Part shown: positions 1-7,303 of the stretch, piece by piece
How positions within the stretch are numbered: the stretch's first letter is position 1
Layout: each line of letters begins with the position of its first letter
From: Halobacteriales archaeon QH_10_65_19
GTDB taxonomy: Archaea; Halobacteriota; Halobacteria; Halobacteriales; Haloarculaceae
Assembly (NCBI GenBank): GCA_003022085.1
Contig: PXQK01000051.1
Location: forward strand, 1-7,622
Length of the DNA stretch: 7,622 bases
Reading direction: 5' to 3'
Notes under the pieces: model-generated
The model's database searches: none
Told to the model about the DNA's origin: nothing
Seen by the model: the letters and a program-made list of their open reading frames with translations, nothing else
Translations under genes and position numbers: made by a program

Positions 1-791
1 TCGACCCGGCCGACCTGGGGACCTCCGAGACGGTCGTCCTCGACCCCGACCGGCAGGTGCCGGACTCGGCGTTCGCACGCCGCACGACGCCGGTCACCGC
101 CGGCCAACCCGACCTCACCATCGACGATAGCGTCGAGTACACCGGCCGGGACGGGGCCGTTGACGCCGAACTCTTGGTGACCAACGCCGGTCCGGCCGGC
201 GTACACGGGCGTGTGCTGGCGGTCCGAGCCGGCGCGACGCCGACCGACGACGGGTTCGCCGACGACGACCTGTTGAGCACGACGGCGCTCGACGTGTCCG
301 GGGCCGTCGACGGCGCGCTCGAAACGGCGACTGCGGTCGTCCCGCTGACGGGGGTCGCCGAAGGCGACGGGGGACGGTTCCTCGTCGAGTCCGAGCGCGG
401 AGTCGCGGCCGCCGGTCTTCCGGTCATCGAGGACACCGTCGGGCCGGTCTTCCCGGGTGGCAGTGGCGACGGGCCGCCGCCCCTCCCCGGCCAGGACGCC
501 CCGCCCCAGGACCTCGACGGCGACGGTCGCTTCGAGGACGTCAACGGCGACGGCCAGTTCACGGTCGCCGACGTGCAGGTGTTCTTCCAGCACCGCAACA
601 GCGACCCGGTCCGGAACAACCCGGCCGCGTTCAACTTCGACGGGGACGACCCTGCCGAGGTGTCGGTCTCGGACGTCCAGGCGCTGTTCATCGACCTGGT
701 CCGGGGGACCGAGGGGGTGTCCGTCGAGGATGACGACAAGGACGGGTCAGCCCGGGGTTCGGCGCTGGATTGGGGACCGTTCGGGGGCTGA
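1..791 (+). CDS. Secreted/surface protein with C-terminal EF-hand (dockerin-like) module, 5' end outside window
   Basis: The frame is open from base 3 with no stop before TGA at 789-791, so the gene starts upstream of the window. The visible part begins with about 145 residues rich in Thr, Val, Gly and Asp that look like beta-sandwich adhesion or CARDB-like material (inference). A Pro/Gly linker (GPPPLPGQDAPPQ, about 471-509) leads to a calcium-binding module at about 510-707. Its first loop pair is DLDGDGRFEDVNGDG, followed by FTVADVQVFF, then FNFDGDD and VSVSDVQALF. This duplicated Asp/Gly loop-helix arrangement is typical of the dockerin-type EF-hand domains at the C-termini of many haloarchaeal exported proteins. 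The second loop departs from the usual DGDG by reading DGDDPAEV. A short acidic tail ends in WGPFGG, with no PGF-CTERM-like membrane anchor. The substrate or enzymatic role cannot be judged without the N-terminal part. No cohesin partner is visible. Confidence 0.8.
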   Translation, partial: DPADLGTSETVVLDPDRQVPDSAFARRTTPVTAGQPDLTIDDSVEYTGRDGAVDAELLVTNAGPAGVHGRVLAVRAGATPTDDGFADDDLLSTTALDVSGAVDGALETATAVVPLTGVAEGDGGRFLVESERGVAAAGLPVIEDTVGPVFPGGSGDGPPPLPGQDAPPQDLDGDGRFEDVNGDGQFTVADVQVFFQHRNSDPVRNNPAAFNFDGDDPAEVSVSDVQALFIDLVRGTEGVSVEDDDKDGSARGSALDWGPFGG

Positions 792-873
792 TGACCGTAT
801 GATAGCGCGTCACACTTCCCCCGTAGCCCGATGAACCCCGGGGTAGACTCGCTCGAGGAACGCGTGCCCAACG

Positions 874-880
874 TTCATTA
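874..880 (+). promoter_or_regulatory. Weak TATA-like element ahead of cetZ
   Basis: TTCATTA lies in a GC-rich gap with its centre about 28 nt before the cetZ ATG. That is where a TATA box would sit for a leaderless haloarchaeal transcript. The match to a TTTAWA-like consensus is poor and no clear BRE purine tract precedes it, so this is only a candidate. Confidence 0.22.
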
Positions 881-904
881 CCCGGCCAGACGAGAGTACC
901 GTGT

Positions 905-1978
905 ATGAAAGTCGTCCTGATTGGGGTTGGCCAGGCAGGCGGAAAGGTCACCCAGGTCCTCGCGGAGTTCGACCGCGACATGGGGTTCGACGCGGTGCAG
1001 GGAGCGTTCGCCGTCAACACAGCGAAGACGGACCTCCAGTCCCTTGGTCTCGACACGATGCTGATCGGACAGGACAGAGTGAAAGGACACGGCGTCGGCG
1101 GCGACAACGAGCTCGGCGCCGAGATCATGGAGGCGGAGGCGACGGAGGTGATGGACGCGCTGGATTCGCGGGTCACAACCGAGGCCGAGGCCGTCGTCAT
1201 CGTCGCAGGGCTCGGCGGCGGGACCGGCAGCGGCGGCGCGCCGGCACTGGCCCGCGAAATGAACCGGGTTTATGACATCCCGATCTACACTCTCGGCATC
1301 CTGCCCGGGCGCGACGAGGGGGCGATCTACCAGGCCAACGCCGGCCGGTCGCTGAAGACCGTCGCCCGGGAGGCCGACGCAGCCCTCCTGATCGACAACG
1401 ACGCGTGGCGAACCAGCAACGAGACCGTCGAGGAAGGGTTCGACAACATCAACCAGCAGATCGCACAGCGCGTCGGTCTCATGTTCGCCTCCGGCGAGGT
1501 CGTCGACGGCGTCGCCGAGAGCGTTGTCGACTCCTCGGAGATCATCAACACCCTCCGGGACGGCGGCATAGCCAGCCTCGGCTACGCAAGCGCCGAGGCC
1601 GCGCCCGACGCCAGCGAGAACATCAACACGATCACCTCGATCACGCGCAAGGCACTGTTGACGGGGATGAGCCTCCCCGACGCCGTCGACGCCGAGGCAG
1701 GGCTGCTGGTCGTCGCCGGCGCGCCCGAGCGGATCTCCCGGAAGGGCGTCGAGCGCGCCCGGAAGTGGGTCGAGGAGGAAACCGGCTCGCTACAGGTCCG
1801 GGGCGGGGACTTCCCTCTGGAGAGCGACCACCTCGCAGCGCTCGTCCTGCTGGGCGGCGTCGAACGATCGGAGCGCGTCCAGCAGTTCCTCGAGCGTGCA
1901 CGCGACGCCCACGAAGAGGCCGAGGAGGTCGACCCCCGCGAGCAGTTCGGTAACGAGGAGATCGACGACCTATTTTAG
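905..1978 (+). CDS. cetZ: CetZ-family tubulin/FtsZ-like GTPase
   Basis: This 357-residue protein has the full tubulin/FtsZ GTPase core. The T1 loop is at residues 7-14 (GVGQAGGK). The T3 region is at 59-70 ([12 protein letters not shown]). The T4 signature GGGTGSG at 104-110 has the Ser form typical of tubulin and CetZ rather than FtsZ's [17 protein letters not shown] segment lies at 131-139 and helix H7 at about 177-197. In the T7 region ([11 protein letters not shown], 207-217), Asp209 and Glu212 line up with the FtsZ catalytic aspartates. CetZ proteins are haloarchaeal cytoskeletal GTPases that polymerise in the cytoplasm and affect cell shape and motility rather than septation. The C-terminal tail is short and acidic and ends EEIDDLF. 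The ATG at 905 is the natural start because the T1 loop begins seven residues later, and no ribosome-binding site is evident. The gene is convergent with top6A and overlaps it by 9 bp. Which CetZ paralogue it is cannot be settled here; the length and the Glu212 position recall CetZ2, from memory. Confidence 0.93.
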   Translation: MKVVLIGVGQAGGKVTQVLAEFDRDMGFDAVQGAFAVNTAKTDLQSLGLDTMLIGQDRVKGHGVGGDNELGAEIMEAEATEVMDALDSRVTTEAEAVVIVAGLGGGTGSGGAPALAREMNRVYDIPIYTLGILPGRDEGAIYQANAGRSLKTVAREADAALLIDNDAWRTSNETVEEGFDNINQQIAQRVGLMFASGEVVDGVAESVVDSSEIINTLRDGGIASLGYASAEAAPDASENINTITSITRKALLTGMSLPDAVDAEAGLLVVAGAPERISRKGVERARKWVEEETGSLQVRGGDFPLESDHLAALVLLGGVERSERVQQFLERARDAHEEAEEVDPREQFGNEEIDDLF

Positions 1979-3085
1979 CACGCCCATCTCGTAGAGGCGT
2001 TCGGGCAGGTAGGTGTCGGTCACGAAGTCCAGCCCGCGGGAGGCGAGTGACTGCTGTTCTGACTTCTTCTCGATGTCGAGCTGGAGTTCGATCTGCTCTT
2101 CCCAGAACTCTGTCTGGAAGCGGGGATCCTCCAGTTCGGATTCGAGAGCGTTGACGTCCGAGTCGCTGAGGGGGTCTGTCGGGAGCTCGTACTCGACGAT
2201 ATCCTCGGGGCGGATCCCGACGAAGTCGGCCTCGGGGGTGGCAAGGTACTCCGAGAGGTGGGCGCTCTTGATCGAGCCGTACGCAACAGAGCCGTAGATG
2301 CGGTAGCTCCAGGGGTCGCCGTCGGTGAAGACGACGACGGGCAATGCGAGTTCGTCGTGGAGGCGCTTGGTCAGGCGGCGCGTTGCGCGGGCGGGCTGTC
2401 CTTTCAGGTGGACGACAAGCGCGTCGTAGGCCTCGTCGAACCCGTTCTCGACCAGGCGGTCTCGCATGCCGCCGGTCTCGACTGCGAGGACGAACTCGGC
2501 GTCGGCGTCGAGGAACTCGATTGTGTCTGGGTTGTTGGGGATCTGGTACCCGCCCTCGCCGACATCCTCCTGGCAGTGAATTTCGCGCTCGCCACGGCGG
2601 GTCTGCTCGCGCAGCAGGAGCGGCCCCATGATGGTTGCTCCCGACTCCTCGGGGCGCATGTGGAAGTCCTCGCGGGTGGCCCCGGAGACGATTTCGAGGT
2701 CCTCGACGAGCTGGTTGGACTCGTCCTGGCTGGTGAACTGCGCCTCGTCGAGATCCCACGATTCGGAGAGGTAGTACAGCTCACGCAGTGTCGACGACCG
2801 GTCTTCGTCGAGCTGTTGGGCCAGAAACTCGATTGTGTAGGTCGCCTTCAGCAGCTTCTGTGCGCCACGGACCGACTTGGCGCTCCGTGTCGAAGTGCGG
2901 TCGCCGTACACCCAGACCTTCGATTCCGGATCGTACTCGATGTTGCTTTTCGTCCGTGTCGGGACCTCCATCCGGGGGACGTCGCCCTCGGCGAACTGGT
3001 CGTAAAACTGTGCGGCGAGGTCGAGGAGCTGTTCGCGTGCCTCGGGTGTGTCGTCGGCGCCTGTGGACGTGTCGTCGGTGCTCAT
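1970..3085 (-). CDS. top6A: DNA topoisomerase VI subunit A (Spo11-like)
   Basis: This is a complete 371-residue catalytic subunit of the archaeal type IIB topoisomerase, which makes the transient double-strand break and covalently holds the 5' ends. The winged-helix (5Y-CAP) domain carries the motif [10 protein letters not shown] at 101-110; the active-site tyrosine is Tyr104 or Tyr105, most likely the second by comparison with Spo11. The Toprim domain follows, with its metal-binding acidic residues: Glu203 in AVETGGM, and Asp255 and Asp257 in FTDGDPW. The C-terminal part (about 260-371) matches the family to the end. The acidic N-terminal extension (first 40 residues) is usual for haloarchaea. 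The length is slightly above the roughly 360-370 residues typical of the family. The start lies 34 nt after the top6B stop, so the two are almost certainly co-transcribed. No Shine-Dalgarno sequence is visible in the short gap. The stop codon region overlaps the end of cetZ on the opposite strand. Confidence 0.96.
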   Translation of the reverse strand: MSTDDTSTGADDTPEAREQLLDLAAQFYDQFAEGDVPRMEVPTRTKSNIEYDPESKVWVYGDRTSTRSAKSVRGAQKLLKATYTIEFLAQQLDEDRSSTLRELYYLSESWDLDEAQFTSQDESNQLVEDLEIVSGATREDFHMRPEESGATIMGPLLLREQTRRGEREIHCQEDVGEGGYQIPNNPDTIEFLDADAEFVLAVETGGMRDRLVENGFDEAYDALVVHLKGQPARATRRLTKRLHDELALPVVVFTDGDPWSYRIYGSVAYGSIKSAHLSEYLATPEADFVGIRPEDIVEYELPTDPLSDSDVNALESELEDPRFQTEFWEEQIELQLDIEKKSEQQSLASRGLDFVTDTYLPERLYEMGVLK

Positions 3086-3119
3086 TAGCTGTAGGTGTCG
3101 GGATTGTGAGTTTCAGTGG

Positions 3120-6104
3120 TCACGTGTCGATCGTCAGCTTCTCCTCGTCGATCCCGTCGACGGAGACCTGGCACTCCGCGGCCGGATCGACGGCGTACTC
3201 CAGAACGGTTTCCTCGCCGCTCGCGACGGTGGGACTCCACTTGAGGAACCACTCGCCGTCCATCTCGACGACGTTCGCGCCGTCGATGTCCCCGGGTTCG
3301 GCTGTGACGATCTCCGTCACGTCGAGGTCGGCGTTCGCGTCGGCGTTGTTCTCGACGACCAGCCGGACCGTCCCGTCCCTGCGCTCGCGGGTCACGAGGA
3401 CGTCGTTCATGATTCGGGCCATCGTGTCGTCGATCTCCAGAGGCTCGCACCCCGTCACGCCGGAGAGCTTCTCGGCCATCGCCGGCAGGATCATCGCGAG
3501 CTTGTCCTGCTTCTCACGGCGCTGTCGCATCGAGCGGCGCTTGTTGAGGAAGCTCTTCAGCTCGCGTGCTGCCTCCCGGACCGCCAGCTCTATCTCCTTT
3601 TCGATCTCGGGGATGTTCGCGATGGCGTCTTTGGACTCGCTGGTGAACGGGACGTTCGTCGAGGCGACGTGGACCATGATGACCGCCGGGCCGTTCGGGA
3701 TCCCGCTTCCGCCGGGCTGGTCAAGGCCGTAGTTGCGCCAGTTGATCTCCTTGACGACGTCGGTTGTGGCGCAGGCACCCCGCTGGTAGACCAGCGGCAC
3801 GCGGTTGGCAAAGCGGAGGACGTCTGCCTTCCTCTCGGCGTCGATCCCGCCGCCGTGGGCGATGCCGGCCTCGACGATGAACGGGTCGCCGCCGTGAACC
3901 GACGCGTCACGGGTCGAGGCTGCGTAGAAGTCGGCGTCGTACTCCTTGCACAGCCCCGCCTCGACGAGTTCGGCGGTGATCGGCGCGAGACAGCCCGTCG
4001 GCGGCGAGATGATGTCCGTCTCCCGCATCGCCTCCAGGAGGTCGGAAGCCGTGTCACGATCCCCGGCCACGTCGTGGATCCGCGGCGGGTCGTCAGGCAC
4101 CCGGACCGCGGCCGTCCATAGCTCCGAAACGACGTTCTCGCGGGCCGTGTCGCCGAACGTGGCGTCGTCGCGTTCCTCGGTCATGTCTCCTGCCCGGGCG
4201 ACGTACTTCCAGAGGTCCTCGCGGGTGACCCGGTGGCGGTCGCCGGACTCGAACTTCGCCGCGAGGCGCTCTGCAAGCGCCTGCACCACGGCGTCGTCCT
4301 TGCGCCTGGTCGTTGCGGCGTCGACGAGCGTATAGACGTCGGACTCGCGCTCGGCCGTGATTGCCTCCCAGCCGGCTGCGACGGCCTTCTCCCGGACCGT
4401 CGAGCCGAACGTCGTGCCGTAGGACGCCTGTATCTCGTCGGCCACCTCCTCGACCGTCGCGGCGAGCTGGTGGTGGGCGACGCGTTCGTGCCCGGCGAGG
4501 TGCTCGGCGACGCGCTCGGCGAACTCGGCGGTCGCCTCCGCCCCCTTGTTCGCGACGGCGTCCTCGACCGCGGCTTCGAGTTCAGCCTCCTCGTGGGCTT
4601 CCGGGAGCCGCCAGGCCATCTCCCGGCCGAAGTGCCTGTCGCGGAACCCGTCGATGATCCCGTCGGCCGTCTTCGCGCCGACGCGGGTGAACTCCTCCTG
4701 GAGGAACCCCGAGACAGAGTAGGAGTCCGTCGCCTCGGCCATCTTGATCAGCGTCCCGAGTTCGACCCCGTGGGGGTGGGGCCTGATCTCCTCGGTCTCG
4801 GCGGGCAGCTGGTCGGTCGCCCGCTCGAACTTGAACTCGGCGTCGGGCTCCCGGAGCTCGATCCGGGCGTGTGGGTTGACGACCGCCGTGTGCTTGACGT
4901 AGTCCTGGAGCTGCCCGCGAGCCCGCATGTTTGCCTCCATCTCCAGCTCGATGCGGGTGCCGTGGGGCCGCTCCCACGCTGTCGTCTCCTCGACGCTGAT
5001 CTCGGGCTCGTTCTCGTCGGTGTCGACGATCACCTCGAAGTACTGGGCCTCCTCGCCGCTCTGCGTGCGCGATGTGACTTTCGCCGGCTTCCCGGAGGTG
5101 AGCTGGGAGTACAGCACTGCCGCCGAAATGCCGATCCCCTGCTGACCGCGGCTGTTTTTGACCGGCAGTGCTCCGTCGTTGATCACGACGAAGTTCTCGT
5201 CCTTGCCGGTCGCCCCGGGAACAGAGATGTCGTAGACGTACTCCGTCTGCTCCCGCTCGGTAACGTCCTTGACTGGCAGGAGACACATGTCAGTCTCCGT
5301 GAAGCCCTGGAGGTTCTGAACGGTTTCCCAGAGTTCATAGAGCTGCTCGGTCGGCGTATGATCCTCGTCGAGAAGACCCATCTCCGTGAGGTTGTGAACG
5401 TAGCGGGGCTTCTCGACGTACTCCCCCTCCAGCGCGTCCTCGATGAGCGACTGATACACAGCAGCGTGTTCGAGTGAGGTGCCAACACCGGCTCCCATCA
5501 GGAGGCCGGGAACCGAGTCCGGAACCGTCGTGTGATGGACCTGACCAGCGCGAACGTCCTCCAGTAGCGTCGTCGGGATGCGCTTGTACCCCTGTTCCCC
5601 CGCGGAATGACTGCACTCGAACGCGTCCGGGGTTTCGACGTCGCTGCCGTACACTTTCGTTCGATACCCGGTGGACGGTTCGTCGCCGTATCCGTCGACT
5701 GTGGCTTGCTCTGTACTCGCAAGGACCCCCTGCATGTTCCACAGCACCGATAGCTGTCGTGCGAGCGTCTCGCTGACCGTGGTGTGTGTGAGTTCATTGC
5801 TCGGATGCGAGTCCGACCCATCGCCCTGGTACACCGCGCTGATGAACTGCCGCTGGTACTGCGGAGCGACCCGGAAGACGAACTCTGGGACCCGCTTTGT
5901 CCCGGCACTGTCACCACAGACGTTTTTCAGGAAGAGCGCGAGTGGGGAGCCGAACCCTTTCACCCGGGTCGAGTTACCTGCCCGGTCGACAGTCGTCGTC
6001 TCGCCACCGATAGCCGCCGAGCAACCGCATGAACTCGTCCGACACCGGGACGGACACCGGGATCTCTGTCTCGGCGCCGCCGACCTGGTAGGTCCTGAAC
6101 ACAC
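3120..6104 (-). CDS. top6B: DNA topoisomerase VI subunit B, C-terminal portion: C-terminal intein part plus extein
   Basis: This ORF holds the downstream part of a frameshifted, intein-containing top6B. Only the sequence from about 6011 downward is homologous. The stretch 6104-6012 is an out-of-frame reading of the upstream intein half, so the GTG at 6104 is just the ORF limit, with no convincing ribosome-binding site. From 6011 to 5154 it encodes the rest of the LAGLIDADG endonuclease and intein blocks F and G, ending Lys-Asn. The extein resumes at Ser (5153) with [10 protein letters not shown], the ATP-lid motif. It continues through the GHKL remainder, an H2TH-like segment (about 4644-4770), an acidic insertion (about 4034-4643), and the transducer with [12 protein letters not shown] (its Lys codon at 3630-3632 is the likely switch lysine). 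A C-terminal Ig-like domain occupies about 3123-3380. Together with the 116-residue N-extein the mature protein would be 793 residues, about normal for haloarchaeal Top6B. Topo VI B binds ATP and gates strand passage with Top6A. Confidence 0.88.
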   Translation of the reverse strand: MCSGPTRSAAPRQRSRCPSRCRTSSCGCSAAIGGETTTVDRAGNSTRVKGFGSPLALFLKNVCGDSAGTKRVPEFVFRVAPQYQRQFISAVYQGDGSDSHPSNELTHTTVSETLARQLSVLWNMQGVLASTEQATVDGYGDEPSTGYRTKVYGSDVETPDAFECSHSAGEQGYKRIPTTLLEDVRAGQVHHTTVPDSVPGLLMGAGVGTSLEHAAVYQSLIEDALEGEYVEKPRYVHNLTEMGLLDEDHTPTEQLYELWETVQNLQGFTETDMCLLPVKDVTEREQTEYVYDISVPGATGKDENFVVINDGALPVKNSRGQQGIGISAAVLYSQLTSGKPAKVTSRTQSGEEAQYFEVIVDTDENEPEISVEETTAWERPHGTRIELEMEANMRARGQLQDYVKHTAVVNPHARIELREPDAEFKFERATDQLPAETEEIRPHPHGVELGTLIKMAEATDSYSVSGFLQEEFTRVGAKTADGIIDGFRDRHFGREMAWRLPEAHEEAELEAAVEDAVANKGAEATAEFAERVAEHLAGHERVAHHQLAATVEEVADEIQASYGTTFGSTVREKAVAAGWEAITAERESDVYTLVDAATTRRKDDAVVQALAERLAAKFESGDRHRVTREDLWKYVARAGDMTEERDDATFGDTARENVVSELWTAAVRVPDDPPRIHDVAGDRDTASDLLEAMRETDIISPPTGCLAPITAELVEAGLCKEYDADFYAASTRDASVHGGDPFIVEAGIAHGGGIDAERKADVLRFANRVPLVYQRGACATTDVVKEINWRNYGLDQPGGSGIPNGPAVIMVHVASTNVPFTSESKDAIANIPEIEKEIELAVREAARELKSFLNKRRSMRQRREKQDKLAMILPAMAEKLSGVTGCEPLEIDDTMARIMNDVLVTRERRDGTVRLVVENNADANADLDVTEIVTAEPGDIDGANVVEMDGEWFLKWSPTVASGEETVLEYAVDPAAECQVSVDGIDEEKLTIDT

Positions 6105-6765
6105 AGTCCTGCCGTGCCGCTTTCTCCTCCCACCCCAACTCGATGACCGTCTCCGCCGGAAGGTACCCCTTCTCCAGGTAGTTCGTTTCGAGGCTGTCTT
6201 TCAGTATATCGATACCGTCGTACCGGTAGTACGTCCGCTTTCGATCACTTTCTTCCGACGGCTGCTTCCGGACTGTTTCACCGGTCGCGATCTCTTCGAG
6301 CGTGTCGCGGTCGAAGCCGTAGACGTACAGCCGGCGGTCCGCGACCTGCTCAGCGGTGAGGTGGTCGAGGAGATTGATCACCCCGGGAGTCCCCTCGAAC
6401 TGCGGGAGTCGTTGTGGCGCGAGGACAACGTCACCGGCCCGCAGGCCGCCCGCCTTGACCTCCTCCGTATGTCCGTCGCTCGTCAGCGAGAACAGGCTGT
6501 GGTTTCCGGTCACAGTGACAGTGCGCCCTTTCTCGGTCGTGATTTCGTAGATTCGCCCGTCGGTTTCGTGACGGATCGCGTGGGTGACGGGCTGCCACGA
6601 CATCTCGTGTGTCTCGCGGTTGAACGATGGAACTTCGATGTCGTCCGGTACAGGGGCCGTTGCTTCACTCCTCTCTGGAAGGTAAGCGTCACAGAGGACG
6701 CCGATCGGAACCTGGTCGACTGTCCCGTCGCGTCGGACCAGTAGCTGCTGGTCCGCGGTCAAGGA
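5154..6765 (-). mobile_element. LAGLIDADG-type intein inserted in the Top6B ATP-lid motif, frame broken within the endonuclease
   Basis: The boundaries come from the host motif. The Top6B sequence KREQ stops at 6766 and [10 protein letters not shown] resumes at 5153. The 1612 intervening nt plus 2 missing nt make exactly 538 codons. Splicing features are present: Ser1 opening block A; block B with Thr-Gly-Asn-His at 6499-6510; block F (YVYDISVPG then ENFVV, from 5240 down); block G (NDGALPVKN) ending in Asn; and Ser as the +1 extein nucleophile. The penultimate residue is Lys rather than the usual His. The endonuclease domain shows motif 1 (LLGGY, broken by the frameshift), motif 2 YQGDGSD at 5811-5831, and the following [12 protein letters not shown] and [12 protein letters not shown] segments. 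Inteins commonly occupy conserved nucleotide-binding motifs of replication proteins, and this fits. The spacing between the two endonuclease motifs, about 60 residues, is shorter than the roughly 90-110 usual in this family, so the nuclease is probably decaying. Confidence 0.9.
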
Positions 6766-7113
6766 CTGTTCACGCTTGTGGAACCTTGAACCATACAATA
6801 ATTTTCCGAAAATTTTCGGAATTTGTTCCTTCGTGATGCCCGGTCCGTTGTCCTCGATGACGACCCGGTAGTAGTCCGTGTCCTCCTGGATATCCACATA
6901 GATGTCCGGCAGAATCCCAGCTTCCTCACACGCATCGAGGCTGTTGTCGACGCCTTCCTTGACGGCGGTGACCAGCGCCCGGGCCCCCGAGTCGAACCCG
7001 AGCATGTGCTTGTTTTTCTCGAAGAACTCGGCGATAGAGATCGAGCGCTGGCTGGCTGCCAGCTCCTCGGCGACCTCCTCCTGGCCGCCGAGTCGCGACT
7101 GGTAGGATGTCAT
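5974..7113 (-). CDS. top6B: DNA topoisomerase VI subunit B, N-terminal portion: N-extein plus N-terminal part of the intein
   Basis: The first 116 residues are the start of the Top6B GHKL ATPase. After an N-terminal strap (about 1-30), the N-box [14 protein letters not shown] at 53-66 carries Glu53 and Asn57. The G1 box EDNGPGI is at 87-93, and the ATP-lid region begins with [13 protein letters not shown] and ends at Gln116. Ser117 then begins an intein ([10 protein letters not shown], block A), with block B TGNH at 202-205. The frame continues into the first LAGLIDADG motif (FMRLLGGY, ending at Tyr368), then reads [11 protein letters not shown] and stops, which is out-of-frame sequence. The ORF therefore ends inside the intein and by itself gives a 379-residue product without the ATP lid or transducer. 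The ATG at 7113 gives the N-terminus expected for haloarchaeal Top6B. It heads the top6BA operon and is divergent from the lipoprotein gene. The first 116 codons are GC-rich except for a sharp AT-rich tract at 6784-6828. Confidence 0.88.
   Translation of the reverse strand: MTSYQSRLGGQEEVAEELAASQRSISIAEFFEKNKHMLGFDSGARALVTAVKEGVDNSLDACEEAGILPDIYVDIQEDTDYYRVVIEDNGPGITKEQIPKIFGKLLYGSRFHKREQSLTADQQLLVRRDGTVDQVPIGVLCDAYLPERSEATAPVPDDIEVPSFNRETHEMSWQPVTHAIRHETDGRIYEITTEKGRTVTVTGNHSLFSLTSDGHTEEVKAGGLRAGDVVLAPQRLPQFEGTPGVINLLDHLTAEQVADRRLYVYGFDRDTLEEIATGETVRKQPSEESDRKRTYYRYDGIDILKDSLETNYLEKGYLPAETVIELGWEEKAARQDCVFRTYQVGGAETEIPVSVPVSDEFMRLLGGYRWRDDDCRPGR
6009..6012 (-). other. top6B: Frameshift point within the intein endonuclease motif
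   Basis: In the upstream frame, codon 368 (Tyr, 6012-6010) completes FMRLLGGY, after which the frame reads to a stop at 5974. Intein-like sequence ([13 protein letters not shown]) is found in the frame whose codon starts at 6011. The junction on the coding strand is GGCTATCGGTGG; an ancestral GGCTATATCGGTGG would restore the frame as LLGGYIGGE. The scar is equivalent to loss of 2 nt, or more generally to a deletion whose length leaves remainder 2 on division by 3. Whether it is real or a sequencing error cannot be told from the sequence. Confidence 0.85.
6784..6828 (-). other. AT-rich recoded tract in the N-extein close to the intein (probable co-conversion tract)
   Basis: The codons for Top6B residues 96-110 ([15 protein letters not shown]) read gaa caa att ccg aaa att ttc gga aaa tta ttg tat ggt tca agg. 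G+C is 14 of 45, in a gene that is otherwise strongly GC-biased. The protein sequence is fully conserved-looking, so the anomaly is in codon choice only. It starts sharply after the GC-rich codons of EDNGPGITK and ends six codons before the intein. The C-extein flank does not show it. Confidence 0.75.
6804..6821. repeat. Perfect 18-bp palindrome inside the top6B coding sequence
   Basis: TTCCGAAAATTTTCGGAA is its own reverse complement. It falls on the codons for Pro-Lys-Ile-Phe-Gly and their neighbours. It overlaps a second palindrome, AATTTTCCGAAAATT with one central base, at 6800-6814. It lies in the AT-rich tract, about 40 bp from the intein junction. Confidence 0.9.
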
Positions 7114-7131
7114 AGCTGAATAGCGCGGAAA

Positions 7132-7151
7132 CCTACCCGTTCACGGGTGGG
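7132..7151. repeat. Inverted repeat upstream of top6B (possible operator or leader hairpin)
   Basis: CCTACCCGTTCACGGGTGGG has arms ACCCGT and ACGGGT around a 2-bp centre, extended by two more pairs after one mismatch. Its centre is about 28 nt before the top6B ATG. As RNA it could instead fold with a four-base loop. Function is inferred only from position. Confidence 0.45.
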
Positions 7152-7225
7152 AGGAAGCGCGTCGGATGCGCTGGTGACCACCGCGCTGTGGCCGGCCTGG
7201 GTTTCGGAATCGGTACGTTTACTGT

Positions 7226-7244
7226 GTGTGGGTGCGTGTGGGTG
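7226..7244. repeat. Two tandem 9-bp direct repeats at 10-bp spacing
   Basis: GTGTGGGTG occurs at 7226-7234 and again at 7236-7244, one helical turn apart. A third partial copy, TGTGGGTG, is at 7284-7291 within an imperfect inverted repeat (7283-7301, CTGTG to CACAG). The arrangement would suit a protein bound on one face of the DNA, but it may be simple GT-rich sequence. Confidence 0.4.
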
Positions 7245-7303
7245 AAAGTGAACCGCGCGACCGGGACGGAGACCGGTCAGGTCTGTGGGTGTGACACACA
7301 GCC

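Noticed and set aside
835..844. ACCCCGGGGT palindrome between the first gene and cetZ as a terminator or operator
   Set aside because: It is only 10 bp of G/C with no loop and no following T-tract; expected by chance in GC-rich DNA.
1641..2759. Long - strand open frame spanning parts of cetZ and top6A
   Set aside because: It is an Arg/Pro-rich shadow overlapping real genes on both strands, with no domain signature.
2258..4121. Two + strand open frames (2258-3088 and 3048-4121) antisense to top6A and top6B
   Set aside because: Both are fully explained by the strongly supported minus-strand genes.
4233..5477. Long + strand open frame (about 414 codons) opposite top6B
   Set aside because: It is antisense to clear Top6B and intein coding sequence, has no recognisable motifs, and arises from GC-rich third-position bias.
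6010..6022. Programmed ribosomal frameshift signal at the top6B break
   Set aside because: The bases at the break (GGCTATCGG) form no recognised slippery heptamer or rare-codon/stop arrangement, and I saw no supporting downstream structure.
6012..6104. The first 31 codons of the downstream top6B ORF as a real N-terminus
   Set aside because: They are an Arg/Ser/Cys-rich out-of-frame reading of sequence that codes for the intein in the other frame, and the GTG lacks a ribosome-binding site at proper distance.
5671..6744. 357-codon + strand open frame opposite the intein
   Set aside because: It lies over intein motifs read on the minus strand and has Cys/Arg-rich shadow composition.
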